DNA of 64,000 bases from NCBI GenBank assembly GCA_040751985.1, contig JBFMFU010000072.1:62001-126000 (forward strand). The letters are read 5' to 3'. The DNA is from Desulfoferula sp040751985 (lineage in GTDB: Bacteria; Desulfobacterota; Desulfarculia; Desulfarculales; Desulfarculaceae). Shown here one piece after another: positions 23,753-33,158 of the stretch. Numbering within the stretch: the stretch's first letter is position 1; each line of letters starts with the position of its first letter. The notes under the pieces were generated by a model that saw nothing but the letters and a program-made list of their open reading frames with translations, did not search any database and was not told the origin of the DNA. Made by a program: the position numbers and the translations under genes.

Positions 23753-24480
23753 TCCGCTGGGTGCGCATCGCCACCTTCCTGGCCGCCCTGTCGGCGGTGC
23801 TGGTCATGATCTTCGACGTGGACGCCACCCGGGACCTGAGCCTGGCCAGCCGGGCCCTCCGGGCCGGCGATCTGGACCAGACCCTGCGCTTCAGCTCCCG
23901 CGCCCTGCACCTGGGCCGCCTGGACGCCAAGGGCCAGTACCAGGCCCGGGAGCTGCGGGCCCGGGCCGCCCTGGGCCTGGGCAACCGCGGCTTCGCCCTG
24001 GCCGAGCTGAACCGGGCCCTGGCCCTGCGGCCCGAGAGCGCCTCGGGCCTCTTGCTGCGGGGCCAGATCAAGCTGGCCGGCGGCGACGCGGCCGGGGCCC
24101 TCCAGGACATGGACCGGGCCTTAAGCCTGCTGGCCCCGCCGGGCAAGGCCCTCACCGCCGGCCTGGCCGGGCCCTTGGTGCTGCGGGGCCGGGCCCGCCT
24201 GGCCCTGAGGCAGGTGGCCGGCGCCGGCCAGGACGCGGACCTGGCCCTGCGCCTGAACCCCCGCCTGGTCCAGGCCCACTACCTGCGCAGCCGGGTGCTG
24301 GACGCCCAGGGCCGACCGGCCGAGGCCCTCAACGAGATCGAGATTGCCGTGGCCCTGATGCAGAAGAACCCCTTCTCCACCTTCTACCTGTCGCCCGAGG
24401 GCCAGGAGATGACCGGCTGGATGATCCAGATGCGCCGCAAGAACAAGGTGGACCTCCTGCGGCCGCTCCCCCGTCTCTGA
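23749..24480 (+). CDS. Tetratricopeptide-repeat protein with N-terminal membrane anchor
   Basis: Residues 5-22 are hydrophobic (VRIATFLAALSAVLVMIF), a likely signal anchor. Four or five TPR helical pairs follow, for example SRALRAGDLDQTLRFSSRALHL, RAALGLGNRGFALAELNRALALRPES, GQIKLAGGDAAGALQDMDRALSL and SRVLDAQGRPAEALNEIEIAVAL. TPRs mediate protein contacts, so it is probably a periplasmic or membrane-side scaffold. It overlaps the preceding membrane protein gene by 4 bases, and the two likely act together. Confidence 0.82.
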   Translation: MIRWVRIATFLAALSAVLVMIFDVDATRDLSLASRALRAGDLDQTLRFSSRALHLGRLDAKGQYQARELRARAALGLGNRGFALAELNRALALRPESASGLLLRGQIKLAGGDAAGALQDMDRALSLLAPPGKALTAGLAGPLVLRGRARLALRQVAGAGQDADLALRLNPRLVQAHYLRSRVLDAQGRPAEALNEIEIAVALMQKNPFSTFYLSPEGQEMTGWMIQMRRKNKVDLLRPLPRL

Positions 24481-24516
24481 GCGCCCCGGACAGACCGCCG
24501 AGACCATAAAACTTCC

Positions 24517-24545
24517 TTGGATGGGGCCGGCCCAGGCCGTATATT
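24517..24545 (+). promoter_or_regulatory. Predicted promoter of gltA
   Basis: TTGGAT (24517-24522), 17-base spacer, TATATT (24540-24545). The predicted transcript start near 24552 leaves a leader of about 59 bases before the gltA ATG. Confidence 0.55.
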
Positions 24546-24610
24546 GACTAATGGCGCGGGCCACGCTGAGGCCCAGCCGCCGCCACAGACCGCAAGCCGG
24601 GAGGAGTTCC

Positions 24611-25972
24611 ATGGCCGAGGTAGCCAAGCTGATTCTGGAGGGCAAGACCTATGAGCTGCCGGTGGTCGTGGGCAGCGAGGGCGAAAAGGCCATCGACATC
24701 TCCTCCCTGCGCGCCACAACCGGCTACATCACCCTGGACCCCGGCTTCGGCAACACCGGCTCCTGCCAGAGCGCCATCACCTTCATGGACGGCGAGAAGG
24801 GCGTCCTGCGCCACCGGGGCATACCCGTGCAGGAGCTGGCGGCCAAGTCCAGCTTCGTGGAGACCGCCTTCCTGCTCATCAACGGCCGGCTGCCCCAGCG
24901 CGCCGAGCTCAAGCGCTTCTCCCAGCTGCTCAACGAGCACTCCCTGGTGCACGAAGACCTGCATTCGTTCTACCGGCTGTTCCCGCGCGAGTCCCACCCC
25001 ATGTTGATCCTGGCCTCCATGGTCACCGCCCTGCGCGCCTTCTACCCGCGCCTGGTGGGGCTGTCATCCTCCGAGGAGATCAACATCACCGTGACCCGGC
25101 TGTTGTCCAAGTTGCGCACCATGGCCGCTATGTCCTACAAGCTCTCCCTGGGCCACCGGGTCATCTACCCGCGACCGGACCTGTCCTACTGCGCCAACTT
25201 CCTGAACATGATGTTCGACAACCCGGTGCGGCCCTACGTCCTGGACGACGAGCTGGTCAAGGCCCTGGACGTGTTCTGGATTCTGCACGCGGATCACGAG
25301 CAGAACTGCTCCACGGCCGCGGTGCGCGTGGTGGGCAGCGCCCGGGTGAACCTCTACGCGGCCATCTCGGCGGGCATCGCCGCCCTGTGGGGCCCCCTGC
25401 ACGGCGGGGCCAACCAGCAGGTGATCGAGATGCTGGAGCAGATCAAGGCCGGCGGCGGGGACGTGAAGCCCTTCATCGCCCGGGCCAAGAACAAGAGCGA
25501 CGAGTTCCGGCTCATGGGCTTCGGCCACCGGGTGTACAAGACCTACGACCCCCGGGCCAAGATCATGCGCGAGATGTGCCACAAGGTGCTGGGCAAGCTG
25601 AACCGGCAGGACCCGCTGCTGGACATCGCCAAGCGGCTGGAGGAGGCGGCCCTGGGGGACGCCTACTTCCAGGACCACGACCTCTATCCCAACGTGGACT
25701 TCTACTCGGGCATCCTGCTGCGGGCCGTGGGCATCCCCAGCAACATGTTCCCGGTGATGTTCGCCATCGGCCGGCTGCCGGGCTGGATCGCCCAGTGGAA
25801 GGAGAGCGTCCAGGACCCGGAGTGGCGCATCTCGCGGCCGCGGCAGGTGTACGTGGGCCAGACCGAGACGCCCTACATTCCCATGGAGCTGCGCGACGGC
25901 AAGGAGGGCGAGGCCGCCGAGCCCCAGCAGCGGCCTAGCGAGCCGTACTCGGCGGTGCTGCCGCGGCCCTAG
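24611..25972 (+). CDS. gltA: Citrate synthase (GltA type)
   Basis: It condenses oxaloacetate and acetyl-CoA to citrate. Catalytic residues lie in WGPLHGGANQQV (His), MGFGHRVYKTYDPRA (His) and PNVDFYSG (Asp), the standard GltA triad. The length of 453 from the ATG at 24611, with GGGAGGAG before it, fits the hexameric bacterial type (E. coli 427). An open frame extends 60 bases upstream, but it enters the promoter region and has no Shine-Dalgarno. The stop TAG is shared as part of a CTAG with the convergent ion-channel gene. Confidence 0.96.
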   Translation: MAEVAKLILEGKTYELPVVVGSEGEKAIDISSLRATTGYITLDPGFGNTGSCQSAITFMDGEKGVLRHRGIPVQELAAKSSFVETAFLLINGRLPQRAELKRFSQLLNEHSLVHEDLHSFYRLFPRESHPMLILASMVTALRAFYPRLVGLSSSEEINITVTRLLSKLRTMAAMSYKLSLGHRVIYPRPDLSYCANFLNMMFDNPVRPYVLDDELVKALDVFWILHADHEQNCSTAAVRVVGSARVNLYAAISAGIAALWGPLHGGANQQVIEMLEQIKAGGGDVKPFIARAKNKSDEFRLMGFGHRVYKTYDPRAKIMREMCHKVLGKLNRQDPLLDIAKRLEEAALGDAYFQDHDLYPNVDFYSGILLRAVGIPSNMFPVMFAIGRLPGWIAQWKESVQDPEWRISRPRQVYVGQTETPYIPMELRDGKEGEAAEPQQRPSEPYSAVLPRP

Positions 25973-26985
25973 AAGCGCCGGGCCAGCTTGGTGGCGAAGA
26001 TGGAGATCAGCCCGCCCAGCATGACGTAGCCCAGGATCACCTCGGCCATGACCCAATAGGCGGCCTCGCGTGTGAGCGGCGTTATGTCGCCGAAGCCCAG
26101 GGTGGTGAAGGTGACCACGCTGTAATAGAGCATGGTGTGGAAGTCATTGGGCAGGCCGTGGTGGATTTTGAAGGCCGGGGCAGCCGGGTTGAGGTTTAGG
26201 TAATAGAACACGCAGGCGAAGCCCACCGCAAATATCAACGACCAAAGTATCCAGCGCCAGATGGTGCGGCCGCAGTCGGCAAAGAGCCACCAGAGGGCGA
26301 AAGCGATCCAGCCTCCAATGCCCTGGCGCATCTCCTCCAGATATTCCTGGTGCCGGGCAAAGCTTACGAACTTAGGGCTGCCGTAACAGGTGGCCAGGCG
26401 GGCGCCAAGGAATTTAGTTTTACGGTTGTATTTGACGCCGTTAACATCCGCATCGCTTAAATTGGCATGACGAAGGTCTGCCCCACTCAGGTCGGCCTCG
26501 AACAGCTGGGCCTTGCTTAAGTCAGCTCTTATTGTGCTGGCCCCGCACAATTTGGCACCCAACAGGCGGGCCCCGCTCAGGTCGGCCCAGTGCAGGTTGG
26601 CCTTTCTCAGGTCGGCATGGTCCAAGTCGGCATCGATTAGCTTTGCTCTGCTTAGGTCGGCACCGTCCAGTAGGGCACCGCTCAGTCTGGCCTCACTCAC
26701 GTCGGCACTGCTCAAATTGGCACCGCTCATGAAAGCACCGCTCAGGTCGGCTCCACGCAGGCTGGCCGCGCTCAAATTGGCATTTAATAACAAAGTCATA
26801 TTCAAATCGGCACCCGACAGGTCGGCACCGCTTAGGTTGGCCCCGCTCAGGTTGTGGCTCCAAAGGTGGGCCTCCTTAATTTCTGCGAGTATCTGCTTCA
26901 GATCCTCCTCGCTTGGCTTCTGCCCTTTCCACACGCACGTAAACTCCGACCCCTTCGGCCTCCTAACTATTTCCTCTGAACCCAT
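25969..26985 (-). CDS. Pentapeptide-repeat protein fused to a two-helix potassium-type channel
   Basis: Residues 45-182 are a run of A(D/N)LSx pentapeptides, a right-handed beta helix. After a basic hinge come two membrane helices (about 245-263 and 308-335) around a pore loop with the selectivity filter TLGFGD (295-300), the Ion_trans_2 type. The GFG filter variant still predicts K+ selectivity. The beta helix would face the cytosol as a gating or protein-binding domain. The gene converges on gltA with a 4-base overlap. GC is lower than in its neighbours, in keeping with the repetitive leucine/alanine codons. Confidence 0.88.
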   Translation of the reverse strand: MGSEEIVRRPKGSEFTCVWKGQKPSEEDLKQILAEIKEAHLWSHNLSGANLSGADLSGADLNMTLLLNANLSAASLRGADLSGAFMSGANLSSADVSEARLSGALLDGADLSRAKLIDADLDHADLRKANLHWADLSGARLLGAKLCGASTIRADLSKAQLFEADLSGADLRHANLSDADVNGVKYNRKTKFLGARLATCYGSPKFVSFARHQEYLEEMRQGIGGWIAFALWWLFADCGRTIWRWILWSLIFAVGFACVFYYLNLNPAAPAFKIHHGLPNDFHTMLYYSVVTFTTLGFGDITPLTREAAYWVMAEVILGYVMLGGLISIFATKLARRF

Positions 26986-27129
26986 ACCCCCCTTCCTTTC
27001 CCAACCCTCTTTTCTTCTTCTTCCAGCCCACCCAGCTTAACAACCTCGCCGCCGCGCCGTAAAGCCACTGCCGCCCGCCCCCATGCTAAACTACCCCCAC
27101 ACCCGCTCACCTCTCTCCGCGAGGTCTCC

Positions 27130-28431
27130 ATGTACCAAGCCGAGTACAAGCGCAAGCTGGTCACCCCCGAGCAGGCCGCGGCGGCGGTTCCCGAGGGCGG
27201 CACCCTGATCCACGGCCTGACCATGGCCGAGCCGCCGGCCTTGATGGCGGCGCTGGCCCAGCGCCTGCGGGCCGGGGACCTGCGGCGGCTGCGGGTCTTT
27301 TCCCTGCTGCCCCAGGAGATCGCCTGCTCCACCATCCTGGACCCGCGCCTGGCCGACCAGGTGCAGGCCGCCACCTGGTTCGTGGGCCCCTGCGACCGCG
27401 AGGCGGTGGAGGAGGGCCTGGAGGACTTTATCCCCTGCCACTTCCACCAGGTGCCCCGGCTGATCGAGGAGGGCCCGGAGGTGGACGTGTGCCTGACCAT
27501 GGTCTCGCCCATGGACGCGGCCGGCTACTTCAGCTTTGGCACGGCCAATGACTTCACCTCCACGGCGGCGCGCAAGGCCAAGAAGCTGATCGTGGAGGTG
27601 AATGAGAACATGCCCCGGGTGTTCGGCCAGGCGCTGCTGCACATATCCGAGGTGCACCGGTTGGTGGAGGACCACCGGCCCATCAAGGAGTGGCCCACGC
27701 CGCCCATCAAGGAGATAGACCACGCCATCGGCCGGCGCATTGCCGCGCTGGTGCCGGACCATGCCACCTTGCAGTTGGGCATCGGCAGCCTGCCGGGGGC
27801 GGTGGCCGAGTATCTCTTGGACCGCAAGGACCTGGGCATCCATACCGAGGTGTTCGGCCCGGCCATGGTGCGGCTGATCAAGGCCGGGGTGGCCACGGGC
27901 CGCAAGAAGTCCCTGCAGCCGCGCAAGCACGTGTATACGGTGGCGCAGGGCGACAAGGAGATGCTCGAGTTCATGAACAACAACCCGGCCATGGCGAGCT
28001 ACCCGGTGTCCTGGGTGAACCACCCGGCGGTGATCGCGCAAAATGATCTGATGATCTCCATCAACTCGTTGATCCAGGTGGACCTCACGGGCCAGTGCAA
28101 CGCCGAGTACCTGGCGGGCGTGCAGGTCTCGGGCACCGGCGGGCAGTTGGACTTCGTGCGCGGGGCCTATGACTCGCGCGGCGGCAAGTCCATCCTGGCC
28201 TTCCGCTCCACGGCCCAGGACGGCAAGGTGAGCCGGGTGGTGCCGCGGCTGGAGCTGGGCGCGGCGGTGACCACGCCGCGCATGGACACCCACTACCTGG
28301 TCACCGAGCACGGCGCGGCCAACCTCAAGGGCCTGTCCACCAGGGAGCGGGCGCAGGCCATCATCGAGCTGGCCCACCCGGATTTCCGGGACGAGCTGAG
28401 CCACCAAGCGGAACTGCTCCACTTGGGTTGA
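27130..28431 (+). CDS. Acetyl-CoA hydrolase/transferase family CoA-transferase
   Basis: The 433-residue protein belongs to the acetyl-CoA hydrolase/4-hydroxybutyrate CoA-transferase family. It shows LQLGIGSLPGAVAEYL and the catalytic glutamate region DLGIHTEVFGPAMV, then GTGGQLDFVRGA and HYLVTEHGAANLKG near the C-terminus. Such enzymes move CoA between acetate and other acids through a glutamyl-CoA intermediate. In this organism it could activate fatty acids at the expense of acetyl-CoA; that role is inferred. No strong Shine-Dalgarno precedes the ATG. It stands as a single gene. Confidence 0.9.
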   Translation: MYQAEYKRKLVTPEQAAAAVPEGGTLIHGLTMAEPPALMAALAQRLRAGDLRRLRVFSLLPQEIACSTILDPRLADQVQAATWFVGPCDREAVEEGLEDFIPCHFHQVPRLIEEGPEVDVCLTMVSPMDAAGYFSFGTANDFTSTAARKAKKLIVEVNENMPRVFGQALLHISEVHRLVEDHRPIKEWPTPPIKEIDHAIGRRIAALVPDHATLQLGIGSLPGAVAEYLLDRKDLGIHTEVFGPAMVRLIKAGVATGRKKSLQPRKHVYTVAQGDKEMLEFMNNNPAMASYPVSWVNHPAVIAQNDLMISINSLIQVDLTGQCNAEYLAGVQVSGTGGQLDFVRGAYDSRGGKSILAFRSTAQDGKVSRVVPRLELGAAVTTPRMDTHYLVTEHGAANLKGLSTRERAQAIIELAHPDFRDELSHQAELLHLG

Positions 28432-28457
28432 GGTTTTTCCCAGCCTAAAGTAGGATT

Positions 28458-28486
28458 TTGGCAGGAGGCAGTGCTTATGATATATA
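28458..28486 (+). promoter_or_regulatory. Predicted promoter of the UDPGP-like gene
   Basis: TTGGCA (28458-28463), 17-base spacer, TATATA (28481-28486). Right after it, GCAGCG and CGCTGC (about 28490-28511) form a 6-bp hairpin in the leader, before a GGAGAGGA at 28521-28528. Confidence 0.5.
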
Positions 28487-28541
28487 AGTAGCAGCGTGAA
28501 GCATGCGCTGCACTGGTAACGGAGAGGACCCTTATTGCCTC

Positions 28542-29879
28542 ATGCTTGATCCCTCCCAGCCTACACCTTTTGATCTAAGCGATTTTACTAGTTATATTGG
28601 TTCATGCCTCGACCTGGCCAGCTCTCGTCTGGCCGGTTACAAGTCTATGGTCAAGGTGGCGGCGGACCTGGAGGAGCTGAACGCCTATCCGCGCCTGGAT
28701 GAGCTGCAAGAGCCCACCGGCATCCATGTGCTTGATAACAAAATGATTTCCAAGCGGGACCTGAGCCGGGCCACCCAGGCCCTGCTCTCGGGCAAGGTGC
28801 TGTTGGAGCACGCCTGCGCCGGCGAGGCCACCCGCCTGAGCCTGGGCACCAAGTACCTGATCAACCCCCGCCTGGACCTGACCGCGGACATGATGCTGGG
28901 CCTGACCGGCCGCAGATCCTGGCCGGTGAACCCGCGGGCCCTGCGCTCCATGAGCCTGGGCCGGCGGCACATGCTGCAACTGGCCTGGGACCTTAGCCAC
29001 TTGGCCCGCAAGCAGAAAAAGGACCCAGCCCGGGTGCTGAACAACCAGCACCTGCTGGTCATCATCAACGAGGCCTCGGTCAACGCGGTGGAGCTGGACT
29101 TCCTGGAGGCGGGCTTCTACGGCTTCGACCCGGCCAAGGTCTTGTTCATGGTGCAAAAATCCTTCCACGGCCTGAACCTGCGCAAGGGCAAGTGGTTCTA
29201 CGATCTCTCCTCGGAGCCCCGTCTGCACAATCATGGTCAGATGTTCATGCAAACCACCATGGACAACCAGCTCTACCGCCTGGACCGGGGCAACAAGGAG
29301 CGCCTGAGCTCTATGACCTATGAGCAGCTCCTGCAGGGGTTCCTGGACAAGATATCCTTCAACATCGAAGACCTGGACTACCTGAGCCAGTCCCTGGACC
29401 TGCCCGGCCTGGCCGCGGCCCTCAAGCTGGGCGAGGCCGGCGCGCGCATGGTCATGGAGGTGGTGACCAACCACCCGGACAACCCCCAGAAGGGCGGGGC
29501 CCTGTTCTGGGATCCGGAGCTGGAGCGCAACGTGATGATCGAGTCCTTCCAGCTCAAGGGGGTGGACAACGCGGCCATCGCCTACCTGAACAAGAACATC
29601 AACCACTACCCGCGGCCGCTGGAGGCGGTGCTCACCCTGCGCGAGCGGGGCCTGTCCATGCCCCTGGCCGTCAAGAAGGACCGCCTGTACTTCCAGCCCG
29701 TGCAGGGGGACCTGAACTTCCTGCTGCCCACCGCCTTTGTGCGGCGCAAGGAGCTCAAACCCATCCAGGCCTGGAAGTCCGGGGCCAACACCGTCGCCGC
29801 CCTGGAGGCCATGGACCAGCAGGAGAAGCGCAAGGGCTTCCTGGCCTGGGCCCAGGACCTCACCGGGCTCAAGCTTTAA
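28542..29879 (+). CDS. UDPGP-like uridylyltransferase family protein (putative)
   Basis: A 445-residue protein whose GKVLLEHACAGEATRLSLGTKYLI segment resembles the nucleotide-binding loop of UTP-sugar-1-phosphate uridylyltransferases. HLLVIINEASVNAVELDFLEAGFYGFDPAKVLFMVQKSFHGL resembles their central sheet. The canonical GGxGTRLG and PKGNGD boxes are changed (AGEATRLSLGTKYL, HNHGQMFMQTT), so activity is uncertain. The ATG at 28542 fits the GGAGAGGA 13 bases upstream; an ATG at 28503 is an alternative. priA starts 4 bases after the stop. It may instead be a distinct uncharacterised family. Confidence 0.55.
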   Translation: MLDPSQPTPFDLSDFTSYIGSCLDLASSRLAGYKSMVKVAADLEELNAYPRLDELQEPTGIHVLDNKMISKRDLSRATQALLSGKVLLEHACAGEATRLSLGTKYLINPRLDLTADMMLGLTGRRSWPVNPRALRSMSLGRRHMLQLAWDLSHLARKQKKDPARVLNNQHLLVIINEASVNAVELDFLEAGFYGFDPAKVLFMVQKSFHGLNLRKGKWFYDLSSEPRLHNHGQMFMQTTMDNQLYRLDRGNKERLSSMTYEQLLQGFLDKISFNIEDLDYLSQSLDLPGLAAALKLGEAGARMVMEVVTNHPDNPQKGGALFWDPELERNVMIESFQLKGVDNAAIAYLNKNINHYPRPLEAVLTLRERGLSMPLAVKKDRLYFQPVQGDLNFLLPTAFVRRKELKPIQAWKSGANTVAALEAMDQQEKRKGFLAWAQDLTGLKL

Positions 29880-29883
29880 TCCC

Positions 29884-32124
29884 ATGGCCCTCCGGGTGGA
29901 AGTGGCGGTGGCCGCTCCGGTCTGGCGTCCGCTCACCTACCAGGCCCCGCGCGAAATAGCCGCGATTATCAAACCCTTGACGCGCTTGCTGGTGCCCCTG
30001 CGCGGCCAGATGCGCCTGGGCTTCGCCCTGGGGCCGCCCCAGGAGGGCCCGGCCAAGGGGCTCAAGCGCATCGCCGACGTGCTGGACGAGGCCGGCAAGG
30101 CCCAGCTTCTGCCGCCGGGGCTGTTGGGCTTCTTCACCCGGGCCGCGGCCTACTACCAGGCGCCCCTGGGCCAGGCCCTGGCCTGGGCCCTGCCCGCGGG
30201 CCTGGCCGGCCACGGGGCCTCGGCCGCGCCCGGCCCGGCCGAGGCCCTGGTGGCCCTGGCCAGCTTCCGGCAGGGACCGGCCGAGTCCCGGCCCAAGCCG
30301 GGCAGCCAGGCGGCCCAGGTCCTGGCCCGGCTGCAGGAGGCCGGCCCGCTGCCCCTGCCCGTGCTGCGGGCCGAGTTTCCCCGCATCCGCCAGCTGGCCG
30401 CCCGGCTGGAGGCTGCGGGCTGGCTGAGCATCAGCCACCGGCCCCTGGTCAAGGACCTCCTGGGCCGGCCCATCCTGCCCGAGCCGGCGCCGGCGGCCTA
30501 CACCCCGGACCAGCAGGCGGCGCTGAATGCCATCCTGCCGGCGGTGGCGGCGGGGCGCTTTGAGTCCTTCCTCCTGTACGGCGTCACCGGCTCGGGCAAG
30601 ACCGAGGTGTATGTGGCCGCCTGCTCGGCCGCCCTGGCCGCCGGCCGCCAGGCCCTGGTGCTCACCCCGGAGATCGGCCTCTGCCTGCGCCTGGAGGGCC
30701 TCTTAAAAGACCGCCTGGGCAGCGACAAGGTGGCGGTGCTGCACTCGGGCCTGAGCCCGGCGGTGCGCCGGGGGCAGTGGCGGGCCATTGCCCAGGGCCG
30801 CACGCCGGTGGTGGTGGGTGCCCGCTCGGCGGTGTTCGCCCCGCTCACCAACCCCGGCGTCATCTGCCTGGACGAGGAGCAGGACGAGTCCTACAAGCAG
30901 GCCGACCGCCTGCGCTACCACGCCCGGGACCTGGCCCTCTTACGAGGCCAGGAGCAGGACTGCCCGGTGGTGCTGGGCACGGCCACGCCGGCGGTGACCA
31001 CCTACTGGCGGGCCCAGCAGGGGCAGCTCAGGCTGCTCAGCCTGCCCCAGCGGGTGAAGCAGGCGGCCCTGCCAACGATGGAGGTGGTGGACCTGCGCAC
31101 GGCCGGCCGCCTGGCCGCCGGCTTCCTGAGCCCCCGGCTCAGGCAGGCCATAGAAGACACCGTGGCCGGCGGCCGCCAGGCCATACTCTTTCTGAATCGC
31201 CGCGGCTTCGCGCCGGCCCTGATCTGCACCAACTGCGGCCAGCGGGTGGGCTGCCCGGCCTGCTCGGTGAGCCTGACCCTGCACCGGGCGGCCAACAAGC
31301 TGCTGTGCCACACCTGCGGCCACGCCCGGCCCCTGCCCCAGACCTGCCCCAGCTGCGGCGGGCCGGGCAGCGAGCTGAGGCCCCTGGGCCTGGGCACCGA
31401 GCAGGTGGCCGCGGCCATCAGCGAGCTGCTGCCGGGGCTCAGGGTGGGCCGCCTGGACCGCGACGCGGCCGCGGACCCGGCCGGCCTGCGCCGGGTGCTC
31501 CGGGCCATCGCCGGCCGCGAGCTGGACCTGATCGTGGGCACCCAGATGATCGCCAAGGGCCACCATCTGCCGGACATCGGCCTGGTGGGGGTGCTCCTGG
31601 CCGACCAGGCCCTGAGCGTGCCCGACTTCCGGGCCGCCGAGCGGGCCTATATACTCCTGACCCAGGCCGCGGGCCGGGCCGGCCGCGAGGGGCGTCCCGG
31701 CTTGGTGATCGTGCAGACCTATGACCCGCACCACCACGCCCTGCGCGCGGCCCTGGCCCAGGACGACCGATCTTTTTACGAGACAGAGCTGGCCGAGCGG
31801 CGCGATCTGGGCTATCCGCCCTTCATGCGCCTGGTGGGCCTGCGGGTGGAGGGGGCGGTAGAGGACAAGGTGTCCCAATATTCTGGGACACTGGCGCGGG
31901 CCATGGACCAAGCGCGGGCCAAGGTGGAGCCCAGGGCCCAGGTCTTGGGTCCGGCCCCGGCCCCAATGGCCCGGGCCCAGGGCCGCTTCCGGCACCTGAT
32001 CCTGCTCAAGAGCCCCACGGCCTCGGTGGCGGCCTCCATCCTGCGCCTGGCCCAGCACACGGCCGGCCCGCCCCCGGCCGGGGTGCGCCTGATCCTGGAC
32101 GTGGACCCCATCAGCCTGGTCTGA
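29884..32124 (+). CDS. priA: Primosomal replication restart helicase
   Basis: PriA reloads the replisome at stalled forks. The Walker A motif is GVTGSGKT (233-240). The Walker B box is DEEQ (330-333) in place of the usual DEEH. The zinc domain shows CTNCGQRVGCPACSVSL and CHTCGHARPLPQTCPSCGG, two interleaved four-cysteine sites between helicase motifs. The C-terminal helicase motifs include GTQMIAKGHHLPDIGLV and TQAAGRAGREGR. The length of 746 is normal. The start ATG at 29884 lies 4 bases after the previous stop, so the two are one transcript. Confidence 0.96.
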   Translation: MALRVEVAVAAPVWRPLTYQAPREIAAIIKPLTRLLVPLRGQMRLGFALGPPQEGPAKGLKRIADVLDEAGKAQLLPPGLLGFFTRAAAYYQAPLGQALAWALPAGLAGHGASAAPGPAEALVALASFRQGPAESRPKPGSQAAQVLARLQEAGPLPLPVLRAEFPRIRQLAARLEAAGWLSISHRPLVKDLLGRPILPEPAPAAYTPDQQAALNAILPAVAAGRFESFLLYGVTGSGKTEVYVAACSAALAAGRQALVLTPEIGLCLRLEGLLKDRLGSDKVAVLHSGLSPAVRRGQWRAIAQGRTPVVVGARSAVFAPLTNPGVICLDEEQDESYKQADRLRYHARDLALLRGQEQDCPVVLGTATPAVTTYWRAQQGQLRLLSLPQRVKQAALPTMEVVDLRTAGRLAAGFLSPRLRQAIEDTVAGGRQAILFLNRRGFAPALICTNCGQRVGCPACSVSLTLHRAANKLLCHTCGHARPLPQTCPSCGGPGSELRPLGLGTEQVAAAISELLPGLRVGRLDRDAAADPAGLRRVLRAIAGRELDLIVGTQMIAKGHHLPDIGLVGVLLADQALSVPDFRAAERAYILLTQAAGRAGREGRPGLVIVQTYDPHHHALRAALAQDDRSFYETELAERRDLGYPPFMRLVGLRVEGAVEDKVSQYSGTLARAMDQARAKVEPRAQVLGPAPAPMARAQGRFRHLILLKSPTASVAASILRLAQHTAGPPPAGVRLILDVDPISLV

Positions 32125-32195
32125 GGATTTTGCCTCGGCCCGCGCCGCCATATGCCCTATAATGGCCGGCACGTTCAATTACCCGCGAGGACGCC

Positions 32196-33125
32196 GTGCA
32201 AGCCCCCGAATCCACGCCCCGCCTGGGCTACTTCCTGCTGGCGGCCGTCACCATCTTCTGGGGCCTGAACTTCGCGGCCATGAAGGTGGTGCTGGGCGAG
32301 CTGCCGCCCTGGACCTTCCGCACCATCTGCCTGATCGGCGGCGGGTTGGGCCTGCTGTTCATCTGCCGCCTGGGCGGCCTGCCCCTCACCTTCCCCCGCG
32401 CCAACTTCAGGCCCCTGTTCTGGGCCACCCTGTTCAACATCACCGGCTGGCACCTGACCTCGGCCTACGGCCTGATCCACATGCAGGCCAGCCGGGCCAT
32501 GATCATCGGCTACACCATGCCGGTGTGGGCCTCGCTCTTGGCCTGGTTCATGCTGGGCGAGCGCCTGGGGCCGCGGCGCATCCTGGGCCTGGTGCTGGGG
32601 GTGGGCGGGCTGTTGGTGCTGCTGTGGCCCAACCTGAGCCAGGTGCAGGCCTCGCCCGTGGGCGCGGCCTTCATGCTGGCCGCGGCCTGGTGCTGGGCCG
32701 CGGGCACGGTGTGGGTCAAGCGCGGACCCTGGTCCATGCCCCTGATCCTGGCCACGGCCTGGATGTTCCTCCTGGGCGGGCTGCCGGTCTTGATCGGCGC
32801 CCTGATCCTGGAGAGCCCGGCCTCGGTGACGGGCCTCTCCCTGACCGGCGGCCTGGTGCTGGCCTACGTCCTGGCCCTGCCGGTGCTGTTCTGCCACTGG
32901 GCCTACTACAAGCTGGTGAGCATCTTCCCGGTGAGCCTGGCCGCCCTGGGCATGCTGGCCACGCCGGTGCTGGGGGTGTTCGTCAGCGCCTGGGCCCTGA
33001 ACGAGCCCCTGGACTGGCCCGAGATCACCTCCCTGGTGCTGGTGGTGGCGGCGCTGGCCATCGTGATGATCAAGCCCTCGGGCCGCGCCCCGGTGCCGGA
33101 GAAAGGCATGGCCCAGCCGGATTAG
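32196..33125 (+). CDS. EamA/DMT family transporter
   Basis: The 309-residue protein has ten predicted membrane helices in two EamA repeats: YFLLAAVTIFWGLNFAAMKVVLGELPPWTFRTICLIGGG, then GAAFMLAAAWCWAAGTVWVKRGPW. Such proteins export metabolites or amino acids; the substrate is unknown. The start is GTG at 32196. A perfect TATAAT stands at 32158-32163, without a clear -35. It is intact, unlike the frameshifted half-size relative at 12.3 kb. Confidence 0.9.
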   Translation: MQAPESTPRLGYFLLAAVTIFWGLNFAAMKVVLGELPPWTFRTICLIGGGLGLLFICRLGGLPLTFPRANFRPLFWATLFNITGWHLTSAYGLIHMQASRAMIIGYTMPVWASLLAWFMLGERLGPRRILGLVLGVGGLLVLLWPNLSQVQASPVGAAFMLAAAWCWAAGTVWVKRGPWSMPLILATAWMFLLGGLPVLIGALILESPASVTGLSLTGGLVLAYVLALPVLFCHWAYYKLVSIFPVSLAALGMLATPVLGVFVSAWALNEPLDWPEITSLVLVVAALAIVMIKPSGRAPVPEKGMAQPD

Positions 33126-33158
33126 GCGGCCCGCCCCGGCCCCCGCAGGAGAACGAGC

